Assembly (NCBI GenBank): GCA_051984675.1 | Contig: JBPYFK010000020.1 | Location: 194,025-258,024, forward strand | Origin: JBPYFK01 sp051984675 | GTDB taxonomy: Bacteria; Actinomycetota; Actinomycetes; Mycobacteriales; Pseudonocardiaceae | Length of the DNA stretch: 64,000 nucleotides | Reading direction: 5' to 3' | Part shown: piece by piece, positions 27,785-35,938 of the stretch | Layout: each line of letters starts with the position of its first letter | Numbering within the stretch: the first letter of the stretch is position 1 | Notes under the pieces: generated by a model | The model's input: the letters and a program-made list of their open reading frames with translations, nothing else | Told to the model about the DNA's origin: nothing | The model's database searches: none | Translations under genes and position numbers: made by a program

Positions 27785-29563
27785 ATGTTCTACGGATCTC
27801 CGCTGTCCGACGCGCGGCACACCGCCTACGGTCGTGTCGGTGGGCAGCTGTGCCGGCTGCATCCGATCCCGAATACCGGCGCGTCCGATTTCTCCAGCTC
27901 GGTCATCGCCGAGTGGCTTCCCGACCAGCCAGGAGCAGACCGGGAGCGGGCTGAGTCGCTGGGTCTGATCGGCCGGGACATACCCCCGTCAGGTCCGATG
28001 GTGGACATCGACTCCATCGAGCAGCCCTTCGTCAACAGTGAAGACGAACCCAGCGCACCGTGGCCCCATTTCCCGCCCCCTGCGGGTTACGGGGAAGCCC
28101 ACGAACCGGGGGCACAGCCCGACGTGCTCGCGGCGTTCCGGGACGCGGTAGCCGAAGTTGCCGAGCCCACGTGGTTCGGGATGGGATTGGAGTGCAAGGC
28201 GCTGGGCACCCGCCTCGAAGTGGCCGGGCAGGTATCGACCCAGCGCGGAAGCGTGCACTGGGTGCCACCGGCCGAAATCGTGGAATGGTTCCGCCGTCTG
28301 CGGCGTACGGCCTACTCGCCGGATCGGGGAACCTGGACTACCGCGCGTTTCGAGTTGTCCGCCGACCGGAAGATCACCGACTCCGAATTCGGTTACGGCG
28401 AGCCGGCTTGGGACTACGTCTGCCCGGGGCCAGAGCAGTTCCGCGAGTTCTACGACGAGCTGCGGTACTTCCCCCGCGACCGGGCGGCCGCTGGCTCGCT
28501 GCTGGATCGGGCTTGGAAGTACCACCGGCATCTGCGCGACAGCCGCGACGCGCAACCGTCCCGCGCCAGTGGTGTCCGGCTGGCCGCGCTCTTCGACGGC
28601 CACGATCCCGAGGGCAAGCCGGTCGCGTACCGGCCCGCGCTTCCGTGGACGGAGAAGGCGCTGGTGCTGGACTACCTGCGCGGTGGCCGTACGGTCGTGG
28701 AGGCGGCCAAGTACTCGGCCGACGAGTTGGACCAGGAGCGCCCTTCCCGCGTTCCCAACCGGTTCGCAACGGATGGCGTCTGGGTGTGGCCGGCGGCGAT
28801 GGAGTACTACCTGGACGTCCACAACGTCACCCCGCCACACGACCTCCTGGCTCACATCCGGGGAGGCGTATACAAGGTGCCAGATGTTGTCGCCGACCAC
28901 GCGGCTCGGGAGGCTGAGGCCGTCGTCATGAACACCAGCGTCGAGGCTGTGGACGCTTCCAGGACGGCAGAGGCGCTGGACATCGTGTTGCAGCACATCG
29001 TTGCGTTGCGGGTCAGCAAGCGGTTCTACAGCTTCGAGCGCCCGGTCGAGGGTGGCTGGAGCATGCTGCGCGACCCCGACGGCTGGTGGTCGGTGTTCTG
29101 CACCGAACGGGGGGCGCGGATGAACGAGAGCCGCTTCCCCGGCGTCTACGACGCAGGTGCTCACCTGATCGGGTGTCTGGATCTCACCAAGAACCAGATG
29201 CGCCGGCCTGCCGACGAGGTGCTTCAGGACTACGAATGCCCGATGCGGCCCCTGCCCGGCGAGCCGGGGCTTGACACCTACGAAGGGAAGCTGCTCACGT
29301 CCCTCCAACCCGGCGACGAGGTGGACCGCTTCGGCAGCCCCGAAGGCAACACCGTCTTCGCCGCCGGAACAACCCTCCCGCAACGATCGCTGCCGCATCA
29401 CGAGCAGCCCGGCAAGTACCATCGCTACCGCGTCACCGTGGCCTTCGAAGCAATCTCCGGCGCGGCCCGCCCCAGCCACGGCCAAGTCGGCGGCGGCCAA
29501 GCATACGTGCTCCCCCAGGCGGTCGGTGAACTCGTCCAGCGCGGCTGGCTCACCCAACTCTGA
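27785..29563 (+). CDS. TNT-domain protein (putative NAD+ glycohydrolase), copy 1
   Basis: A 592-aa protein. The N-terminal ~90 residues (SPLSDARHTAYGRVGG..., then AEWLPDQPGADRERAESLGL) form a domain shared with the next gene and not otherwise recognised. A central region contains ATDGVWVWPAAMEYYLDVHN and a helical segment. Residues ~505-592 are a TNT domain like the C-terminus of M. tuberculosis CpnT: DRFGSPEGNTVFAAGTTLPQRSLP-type opening, Tyr545 in KYHRYRV, and Gln567 in HGQVGGGQAYVLP. R534, Y545 and Q567 correspond by pattern to the residues important in CpnT. Unlike CpnT it lacks a WXG100/channel N-terminus and signal peptide. AAGGAA precedes ATG 27785. Confidence 0.85.
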   Translation: MFYGSPLSDARHTAYGRVGGQLCRLHPIPNTGASDFSSSVIAEWLPDQPGADRERAESLGLIGRDIPPSGPMVDIDSIEQPFVNSEDEPSAPWPHFPPPAGYGEAHEPGAQPDVLAAFRDAVAEVAEPTWFGMGLECKALGTRLEVAGQVSTQRGSVHWVPPAEIVEWFRRLRRTAYSPDRGTWTTARFELSADRKITDSEFGYGEPAWDYVCPGPEQFREFYDELRYFPRDRAAAGSLLDRAWKYHRHLRDSRDAQPSRASGVRLAALFDGHDPEGKPVAYRPALPWTEKALVLDYLRGGRTVVEAAKYSADELDQERPSRVPNRFATDGVWVWPAAMEYYLDVHNVTPPHDLLAHIRGGVYKVPDVVADHAAREAEAVVMNTSVEAVDASRTAEALDIVLQHIVALRVSKRFYSFERPVEGGWSMLRDPDGWWSVFCTERGARMNESRFPGVYDAGAHLIGCLDLTKNQMRRPADEVLQDYECPMRPLPGEPGLDTYEGKLLTSLQPGDEVDRFGSPEGNTVFAAGTTLPQRSLPHHEQPGKYHRYRVTVAFEAISGAARPSHGQVGGGQAYVLPQAVGELVQRGWLTQL

Positions 29564-29598
29564 CGACCAGGCCACGTTCGCAGGAGGAACGCGCCACC

Positions 29599-31431
29599 AT
29601 GTATTACGGATTGCCGCTCTCGGATGCGCGGCACACCACCTACGGTCGTGTCGGTGGTGAACTGTGTCGGCTGCATCGGATCCCCACGACCGGCATGTTG
29701 GATTTCTCCACGACCGTCAGGGCCGAGTGGCTTCCCGACCAGCCAGGAGCAGACCGGAAGCGGGCCGAGTCGCTGGGACTGGTGGGCCGCGACGTGCCCC
29801 CATCAGGCCCGATGGTGGACATCGAACGAGTGGACCAAGCCTTCGTCAACAGCGAAGACGAACCAGGCGAGCCCTGGTCCCACTCCCCGCCTCCTGCGGC
29901 GTCCGAGGAGGTCGCGGAACCCGACGCACGGCCGGATGTCCTCTCCGGGTTCTGCGCCGCCGTGGCCGCCAGCGCCGAGCTGATGTTCATGTCGGTCTCC
30001 CTGGAATGCAAGGCACTGGGCACCCGCCTCGAAGTGGTGGGCAAGGTATCGACCCAGCGGGGAGGCGTGCACTGGGTTCCGCCGTCCGAGATCGTGGAGT
30101 GGTTCCGCCGCCTCCGGTGCACCGACTACTCACCCACCAAAGGCCCCTGGACAACCGCACGGTTCAGGTTCTCCGCAGGCGGCGGAGCGCTTGAGGAGTC
30201 CGAATTCGGATACGACCAGCCTGCCTGGGATTACGTCCGCCCGGAACCCGAGCGATTCCGCGAGAACTACGACGAGCTGCGCTACTTTCCCCGCCATCAG
30301 CGCGGCGCGACTGACTGGCTCGTCGACGGCGCGCGAAAGCATTGGGGCCACCTGCTTGAAAATCGCGATCAGCAGCCGTCACGCAGCTCGGATATCCGGA
30401 TGGCCGGCGACGTCTTCGATGGAGACGATGCCGACGGGAAGCCGGTCACGTACCGGCCGGCACTTCCGCGCGCGGAGAAGTCGCTGGTGCTGAACTACCT
30501 GCGCCAAAGCCGTACTGCCGTGGAGGACGAGGCGACCAAAGCCGATGTGCTGGACCCACAGCTCCCACCACAGGTGCCCCTCGGGTTCGTGACCGACGGC
30601 GTCTGGATGTGGCCAGTCGCGACGGACTACTACCTCGACGTCCACAACGTCCCTCCGCCGCGCGACCTCCTGGATCACATCCGCGGTCGCCGATACCAAG
30701 CTCCCGATCTTGTCAGTGACAACCTCGTTGAACGGGCAAGGGCGCTCGTGGCCGAGCTGGATCCGGAAAGCCGCCGGACACGGCAGGTGCTGGACACCGT
30801 GTTACGCCAGGCCGGCGAGCTGCGGATCAGTAAGGCGTTCTACAGCTTCGGGCGCCCGGTCGAGGGCGGCTACACCCTGCTGCGGGAGCACAACGGCCGG
30901 TGGACGGTTTTCCATACCTATCAAGGCAGTCGACAAAACGAGAACCAGTTTGCGGACGTCCTCGACGCGGCCGCGTACCTGATCGGGTGCCTATCCCTGG
31001 CCAGGTACCGGCTGCGCCGACCGGACAGCGAACCGCTCGACGACTACGAATGCCCGATCCGGCCCCTGCACGGCGAACCACCTCTAGACGCCTACGAGGG
31101 AAAAGTGCTCACGTCCCTGCAACGCGGCGAGGAGCTGGACCGCTTCGGCCCCCCGGAAGGAAACACCGTCTTCGGTGCCGGAACGACCCTTCCGCAACGA
31201 TCGCTACCACCCGATGAGAAGCCAGGCGAGTACAACCGCTACCGCGTAGCGGTCGACTTCGAAGTAGTCTCCGGCGTGGCACGCCCCGGGCACGGCCAAG
31301 TCGGCGGTGGCCGGGCCTACATCCTCCCGCACGCGGTCCGTGAACTCGTCCTGCGCGGCTGGCTCACACGACTCCGACCTCGCACGCGAAGAGTATTCGG
31401 AACTCGGCGAACCGATCAACAGAATCCGTAA
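29599..31431 (+). CDS. TNT-domain protein (putative NAD+ glycohydrolase), copy 2
   Basis: A 610-aa paralogue of the upstream gene, similar along its entire length, beginning YYGLPLSDARHTTYGRVGGE. It has the same central TDGVWMWPVATDYYLDVHN and the same TNT tail with R534, Y545 and Q567 (HGQVGGGRAYILP) at identical residue numbers. It adds an 18-residue basic extension (RPRTRRVFGTRRTDQQ) after the domain. GGAGGA precedes ATG 29599, and the gap to copy 1 is 35 nt. The pair is a recent enough tandem duplication to align without large gaps, but it has diverged at many positions. Confidence 0.85.
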   Translation: MYYGLPLSDARHTTYGRVGGELCRLHRIPTTGMLDFSTTVRAEWLPDQPGADRKRAESLGLVGRDVPPSGPMVDIERVDQAFVNSEDEPGEPWSHSPPPAASEEVAEPDARPDVLSGFCAAVAASAELMFMSVSLECKALGTRLEVVGKVSTQRGGVHWVPPSEIVEWFRRLRCTDYSPTKGPWTTARFRFSAGGGALEESEFGYDQPAWDYVRPEPERFRENYDELRYFPRHQRGATDWLVDGARKHWGHLLENRDQQPSRSSDIRMAGDVFDGDDADGKPVTYRPALPRAEKSLVLNYLRQSRTAVEDEATKADVLDPQLPPQVPLGFVTDGVWMWPVATDYYLDVHNVPPPRDLLDHIRGRRYQAPDLVSDNLVERARALVAELDPESRRTRQVLDTVLRQAGELRISKAFYSFGRPVEGGYTLLREHNGRWTVFHTYQGSRQNENQFADVLDAAAYLIGCLSLARYRLRRPDSEPLDDYECPIRPLHGEPPLDAYEGKVLTSLQRGEELDRFGPPEGNTVFGAGTTLPQRSLPPDEKPGEYNRYRVAVDFEVVSGVARPGHGQVGGGRAYILPHAVRELVLRGWLTRLRPRTRRVFGTRRTDQQNP

Positions 31432-31542
31432 ACAGATATGTGAGCCAGCCGGGACGCACGAGTACACAACTGGTGATCCAGCGCTGGAATAGCATTCAGA
31501 ACGCAGGCACCGATCGACGTACCCCTCGGTAGGAGCACCGTG

Positions 31543-32157
31543 ATGACGGCCAGTGGTGAAGGGAACGACACGCGGACGCAGTGGCATCATCTGCTGCTGA
31601 ACTTCGCGGGCTGGATACAGGACGATGTGGTCGCCACTGCCCGTCAGTATCTCGCGTTGGGGCAGGAAGACCAGGTGGCCCGGCTCGTCGCGGAAGCGAC
31701 CGCCACCGGCTTGGTGCCGTTCACGGCCGACCACGCCGCCGTGCTGCGACGCTTACTGACCGAACAGGGCCAGGACGCGTCTGCGGTGCGCGCAGGAATC
31801 CGGGAAACGGTCGGGGTCCCGCCATTCACCATGATGGCGGGCCCCCCATCGGGTATCGGGCCGAGCACGCGTGACGACGTGGACGGCGCGGCCGTGGCGG
31901 CTGCCGTCGATCTGGGCGCGCTCAGGCTGTGGCGCTCCTGGCGGTACCCGCCGCACGGCCTGCTCCCGCCGCGCCGGGTGTTCCTGATCCAGGCCCCCGA
32001 GGGCAGCGACCTGCCCACGGTCGCCTACCGGATGCAGCAGGCGCTCGCCCAGGCCGGGGAACCCGATCCGCAGGTCGAAGCCCTCACCTCGGAGACCCCG
32101 GTGCCCCCGTATTCCGTTCAGGCATTGGACGCGGCCGAGCAATTGTGGCCGGAATAG
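31543..32157 (+). CDS. Unknown 204-aa protein at the end of the toxin locus, candidate immunity/partner
   Basis: No family recognised. ATG 31543 is chosen because AGGAG lies 7 nt upstream; GTG 31540 is too close. The N-terminal half is helical (WHHLLLNFAGWIQDDVVATA, ARQYLALGQEDQVARLVAEA). The C-terminal half holds PPRRVFLIQAPEGSDLPTVA and AYRMQQALAQAGEPDPQVEA. The protein is cytoplasmic and acidic at the end. Its position directly after two TNT genes, with no obvious IFT (Rv3902c-like) gene elsewhere in the window, makes a TNT-related immunity or regulatory role a reasonable guess only. Confidence 0.6.
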   Translation: MTASGEGNDTRTQWHHLLLNFAGWIQDDVVATARQYLALGQEDQVARLVAEATATGLVPFTADHAAVLRRLLTEQGQDASAVRAGIRETVGVPPFTMMAGPPSGIGPSTRDDVDGAAVAAAVDLGALRLWRSWRYPPHGLLPPRRVFLIQAPEGSDLPTVAYRMQQALAQAGEPDPQVEALTSETPVPPYSVQALDAAEQLWPE

Positions 32158-32599
32158 CCCGGGGAAAGAACCCTTTCGGCCGCCATAAGCCCACGGCGGG
32201 GTAGCCCTACTGTCCGGCGTGTGCCTACATTCACTGGCAATCTCCGGTGTCACCAGGGCAATCCGGTGGTCGTCGACGGTTGGGCCAAGCGCTACCTGGG
32301 AATAGTGTCGCCCCCGTTATTGGCCCCGGCACGGAGTGGCGACGACGCGCGCGAAAGGAATCTCCGCCGGCACGGAAATTCCGCGAGGAATGCGGAAAAC
32401 TTCATCAGAATGCCGAAGCGGACGACACGCCGGCGTTTCGCACGAACGGGGAAGAGCCCGACCGGTGTGCGGTGTGACGTGCCAGAATATTCGGCGAATC
32501 CCCGAACGTTCGCGCACTTCCTCAACGTGCGCGAGCTCGGGTTCGGGCTGATTTCGACCGGAATCCGAACGAGCCGTATGTCCACTATGGAGGGCGGCC
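32158..32599 (+). other. Intergenic region before terC, no supported gene
   Basis: About 440 bp. A frame open from 32221 on the plus strand runs into terC in another frame but has no family match and poor codon bias. I looked for a yybP-ykoY manganese riboswitch, which often precedes terC/alx genes, and did not find its conserved core. The segment around 32380-32500 is somewhat less GC-rich and probably contains the terC promoter. Confidence 0.4.
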
Positions 32600-33643
32600 A
32601 TGACAGTTCCCTGGTGGGTCTGGGCGGGCACCGTCCTGGGCGTGCTCGCCCTGATCGCCGTCGACCTGCTCATCGTCGACCGCACACCCCACCGCTTCAC
32701 GCATCGCGAGGCGGCCGGCTGGGTGTGTTGCTACCTCGCGCTGGCCGGCGCCTTCGGCCTCGGGGTGTGGCTGTGCGCAGGTCCCCGCTATGCCGGCGAA
32801 TTCTTCGACGTCTACCTCACCGAGTACGCATTGAGCGCGGACAACCTGTTCGTGTTCGTCCTGATCATGTCCACCTTCGCGGTGCCAGTGGTCAACCAGC
32901 ACAAGGCGCTGTCCACGGGGATCGCGCTGGCGCTCGCACTGCGGATGATCGCAGTGTTCGGTGGCGCCGCCGTGATCCAGCTATGCGACGGGAGTTTCTA
33001 CTTCTTCGGCGTGTTTCTCGTCTACACCTCGTGGCGGATGCTGACCGGTGACGACGATTCCGCCGCGAGGTTCCAGGACAACACCGCATTGCGGGCGGCC
33101 CGGAAATGGCTGCCGGTCGCCCGCGAGTACCACGGTGGAAGACTATTCGTGCACGAGCAGCGGAAAACCTGGGCGACGCCCATGGTCATCGTCATGGTGG
33201 CCATCGGAACCACCGACGCGCTGTTCGCGTTGGACTCCATTCCGGCCGCGTTCGGGTTGACCGACCAGCTCTTCCTGATCTTCACCGCGATCGCGTTCGC
33301 GTCGTTGGGCTTGCGGCAGGTGTATTTCCTGCTCGGCGGGCTGCTCCGCAAGATCGTGTACCTGCCGGCCAGCCTGTCGGTCATCCTCGGCTTCATCGGG
33401 ATCAAGCTGATCCTGCAAGCGCTGCACGACAACCGGGTACCGTTCATCAACAACGGCAAGGGTCTGCCAGTGCCCACAGTGAACATCACGCTGGCGCTGG
33501 GCGTGATCCTCGGCGTGTTGACGGTGGCCGTGATCGCCAGCGTGGCGCACACCCGCCGGCAACGCCGTCGACAACACCGCCCGCGGCGGGATCACCGGCA
33601 GCAGGGCGGGCAACGCCCCGCTGCCGGGCCCATAGCCACATAG
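32600..33643 (+). CDS. TerC/Alx family integral membrane protein
   Basis: A 347-aa protein with about nine membrane segments. Conserved acidic residues lie inside the membrane: EYALSADNLFVFVLIM and TTDALFALDSIPAAFGLT are the two inverted-repeat TerC signatures. Members export or handle Mn2+ and couple to secreted metalloproteins. The C-terminus is basic (RRQRRRQHRPRRDH). GGAGGGCGGCC precedes ATG 32600. No ter operon partners are nearby. Confidence 0.95.
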   Translation: MTVPWWVWAGTVLGVLALIAVDLLIVDRTPHRFTHREAAGWVCCYLALAGAFGLGVWLCAGPRYAGEFFDVYLTEYALSADNLFVFVLIMSTFAVPVVNQHKALSTGIALALALRMIAVFGGAAVIQLCDGSFYFFGVFLVYTSWRMLTGDDDSAARFQDNTALRAARKWLPVAREYHGGRLFVHEQRKTWATPMVIVMVAIGTTDALFALDSIPAAFGLTDQLFLIFTAIAFASLGLRQVYFLLGGLLRKIVYLPASLSVILGFIGIKLILQALHDNRVPFINNGKGLPVPTVNITLALGVILGVLTVAVIASVAHTRRQRRRQHRPRRDHRQQGGQRPAAGPIAT

Positions 33644-33652
33644 CCACCGGAG

Positions 33653-34126
33653 CTACTTCTTTCGGGTCACCCAGATCGTGATCGTGGCGGTGACCACGGG
33701 CTTGTCGTGCTTGTCGAGGATCTCGACCGGCACCTCGACCTCGACACCGTCGTCCCCGAACTCCGGCACGCTCGGCAGTTCGGCGACCGCGCGCAGACCC
33801 GTCTCGGCCTTGGCCACGTAGCTGACGGTCATGCCCTTCGGCAACCAGCGGTGCGTGGTGGGCACGGTGGCCTCGGCGAGCATGCCCATCGCGATCTCCG
33901 CGAGATTGCAGGCGGCGATGGCGTGGAACGTGCCGATGTGGTTGTGCACGCCCCACCACTTCGGCGCGGTCACCACGCACCGGCCGGGGGTCATCTCCCG
34001 CACGGTCGGGAGGATGGTGCGGAAGTACGGCACGCGCAGTGCCATCGCGGTCGAGAACAGCCGGCGCCCTCCCGGCACCGTCAGCAGCCGGTTCCACAGC
34101 GCGAAGGTGGGATTGTGCGCGGCCAT
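33653..34126 (-). CDS. DUF4442 hotdog-fold protein (putative thioesterase)
   Basis: A 157-aa protein. The core VHNHIGTFHAIAACNLAEIAMG is the DUF4442/PaaI-like hotdog helix, and strands with VSYVAKAETGLRAVAE follow. Many such proteins are acyl-CoA thioesterases; the substrate is unknown here. AGGGGTGG lies upstream of ATG 34126. It converges with terC, with only 9 nt between stops. Confidence 0.85.
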   Translation of the reverse strand: MAAHNPTFALWNRLLTVPGGRRLFSTAMALRVPYFRTILPTVREMTPGRCVVTAPKWWGVHNHIGTFHAIAACNLAEIAMGMLAEATVPTTHRWLPKGMTVSYVAKAETGLRAVAELPSVPEFGDDGVEVEVPVEILDKHDKPVVTATITIWVTRKK

Positions 34127-34430
34127 GACCACCCCTAAGTTACTCGTCAGTAATTTACAGATCAGTAGCTTGCCAGACGACCCCAGGCGGGGCGCAAGGC
34201 CCCGGCAAGCAGCGTGGGTCACACCGCGATCACTGACGCCTCCGGGCGCCCGCCCGCACCTTCCAAAGTCACCCCAACAGACCCTTCAGTGCAGGAATAT
34301 TTTTCGTCGCGCTATCGACTGTCAGGATAATCTTGATGCATCCTTAGCATTTTGTGTAATGATTACCTATCGACGCACCGTCGGGATGTACCCGTCGAGG
34401 GCGACCCCCTCAGGAGCTGGGAGGCCGATC

Positions 34431-35825
34431 ATGACCGCTCAGAACACCGTTTTCGCCGACGCCGACGCCACCACCGCCGGCAAGGCCCGATCGCACGACG
34501 ACACGGCACACACCCACCCCGCCGACGTGGTCACCGCCCTCCGTGACCGCGTGACCGGCGATCTTCTCGACATCGTCGTCGACCTGGACTCCGGCGACGG
34601 CTGCCGTCTGCGCGACCAGCGCGACGGCACCACCTACCTCGACATGACGATGTTCTTCAGCTCCGCGCCGCTCGGGCACGGGCATCCGGGGCTTCGGGAC
34701 CCCGACTTCGAGGCCGAGCTGCTGCGGGCCGCGCGGATCAAGCCGGCCAACCCGGACTTCGGCACCGTCGAGCAGGCCCGTTTCGTCGAGATGTTCCAGC
34801 GAGTTCTCGGCGACCCGGAGCTGCCCTACCTGTTCTTCATCGACGGCGGCACGCTGGCGGTCGAGAACGCACTGAAGGTGGCTTTCGACTGGAAGACGAA
34901 GCTCAACTCGCGGCGTGGTGTCGCGGTCCGGGGCAGCCGCGTGCTGCATCTCGAACACGCCTTCCACGGGCGCAGCGGCTACACGCTCTCCCTCACCAAC
35001 ACCGACCCGGTCAAGATCAGGGACTACCCGATGTTCGACTGGCCGCGTATCCCCAGCCCCACGACCACCGTCGACAGCGGGGACATCGACGGGGACAAGC
35101 TACTCGACCACGAGTCGGCGGCGTTGGAAGCGGCCCATGCCGCGCTGCACCGCTACGGCGACGAGATCGCCTGCTTCGTCTACGAGCCGATCCAGGGAGA
35201 GGGCGGTGACCGGCACCTGCGACCGGCGTTCCTGCGCGCCGTCGAGGAGCTGTGCGCCCTGCACGATGTGCTCACCGTCGCCGACGAGGTGCAGACCGGC
35301 GGTGGGCTGGTCGGGCGGCCGTGGGCGTACCAGGATCTCGGCCTGCGCCCCGACCTGGTCGCGTTCGGCAAACGCGTGCAGGTGTGCGGGGTCATGGGAG
35401 GTCGCCGGGTGCTGGAGGTGCCCGACAACGCGTTCCGCGAACCCAGCCGGATCAGCTCCACCTGGGGCGGCTCGCTGGTCGACATGGTCCGGGCCCGGCG
35501 GATCTACGAGATCGTCGAAGCCGAGAACCTCTTCGACCACGCGCGCCGGATGGGCCGGCTCCTGCTCGGCGAGTTGCGCGAACTCACCGCCGAGTTCCCC
35601 GGCGTGCTCAGCGAACCGCGCGGTCGCGGGCTGATGTGCGCGGTCAACCTGCCCGACTCAGTGACACGAGACCGGGTGATTCAGGTTGCCCGGGAAAGCT
35701 ACCGCGCGCTGTTCCTCCCCTCCGGCCCACGCTCGGTGCGCTGGCGCCCGCCGCTGTCGGTGCGCGCTGAGGAGATCGCCGACGCGATCGCCGCGCTCCG
35801 GCGTGCCGTGACCGACGCCGCATAA
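34431..35825 (+). CDS. lat: L-lysine 6-aminotransferase
   Basis: A 464-aa class III PLP-dependent aminotransferase that moves the epsilon-amino group of lysine to 2-oxoglutarate, giving piperideine-6-carboxylate. It contains FFSSAPLGHGHPGLRD, HLEHAFHGRSGYTLSLTN, YEPIQGEGGDRHLRP and the PLP lysine in VAFGKRVQVCG (K314), all as in Lat of Mycobacterium and beta-lactam producers. Length is near normal (449-460 aa). ATG 34431 follows GGAGCTGGGAGG. The upstream 150 bp (34280-34400) is clearly AT-richer than the surroundings and probably holds the promoter. No Lrp/AsnC regulator or beta-lactam genes are adjacent, so a lysine-catabolic or persistence role is more likely than antibiotic synthesis. Confidence 0.95.
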   Translation: MTAQNTVFADADATTAGKARSHDDTAHTHPADVVTALRDRVTGDLLDIVVDLDSGDGCRLRDQRDGTTYLDMTMFFSSAPLGHGHPGLRDPDFEAELLRAARIKPANPDFGTVEQARFVEMFQRVLGDPELPYLFFIDGGTLAVENALKVAFDWKTKLNSRRGVAVRGSRVLHLEHAFHGRSGYTLSLTNTDPVKIRDYPMFDWPRIPSPTTTVDSGDIDGDKLLDHESAALEAAHAALHRYGDEIACFVYEPIQGEGGDRHLRPAFLRAVEELCALHDVLTVADEVQTGGGLVGRPWAYQDLGLRPDLVAFGKRVQVCGVMGGRRVLEVPDNAFREPSRISSTWGGSLVDMVRARRIYEIVEAENLFDHARRMGRLLLGELRELTAEFPGVLSEPRGRGLMCAVNLPDSVTRDRVIQVARESYRALFLPSGPRSVRWRPPLSVRAEEIADAIAALRRAVTDAA

Positions 35826-35855
35826 CACCCGCCGCGGGGGGAGGCAGGGGACGAC

Positions 35856-35878
35856 AGAGCCGGTCGGGGACCGGCTCT
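35856..35878. terminator. Hairpin between convergent lat and pmt
   Basis: A perfect 9-bp stem (AGAGCCGGT with ACCGGCTCT) and loop CGGGG lie between the two convergent genes. There is no T tract on either side, so it may act as a bidirectional, actinomycete-style terminator. Confidence 0.6.
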
Positions 35879-35938
35879 GGTCTCCCTCACTGCCGGTTGT
35901 TCCGCTCTGCCGGCTCTGCTCGGGCTCGCATCCCCGCG

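Noticed and set aside
27989..29575. 528-aa minus-strand frame across TNT copy 1
   Set aside because: Antisense shadow of a well-supported gene with paralogue and TNT domain on the plus strand.
32158..32599. yybP-ykoY manganese riboswitch before terC
   Set aside because: The region has a GGGGTAG-like string but not the paired conserved core of the riboswitch.
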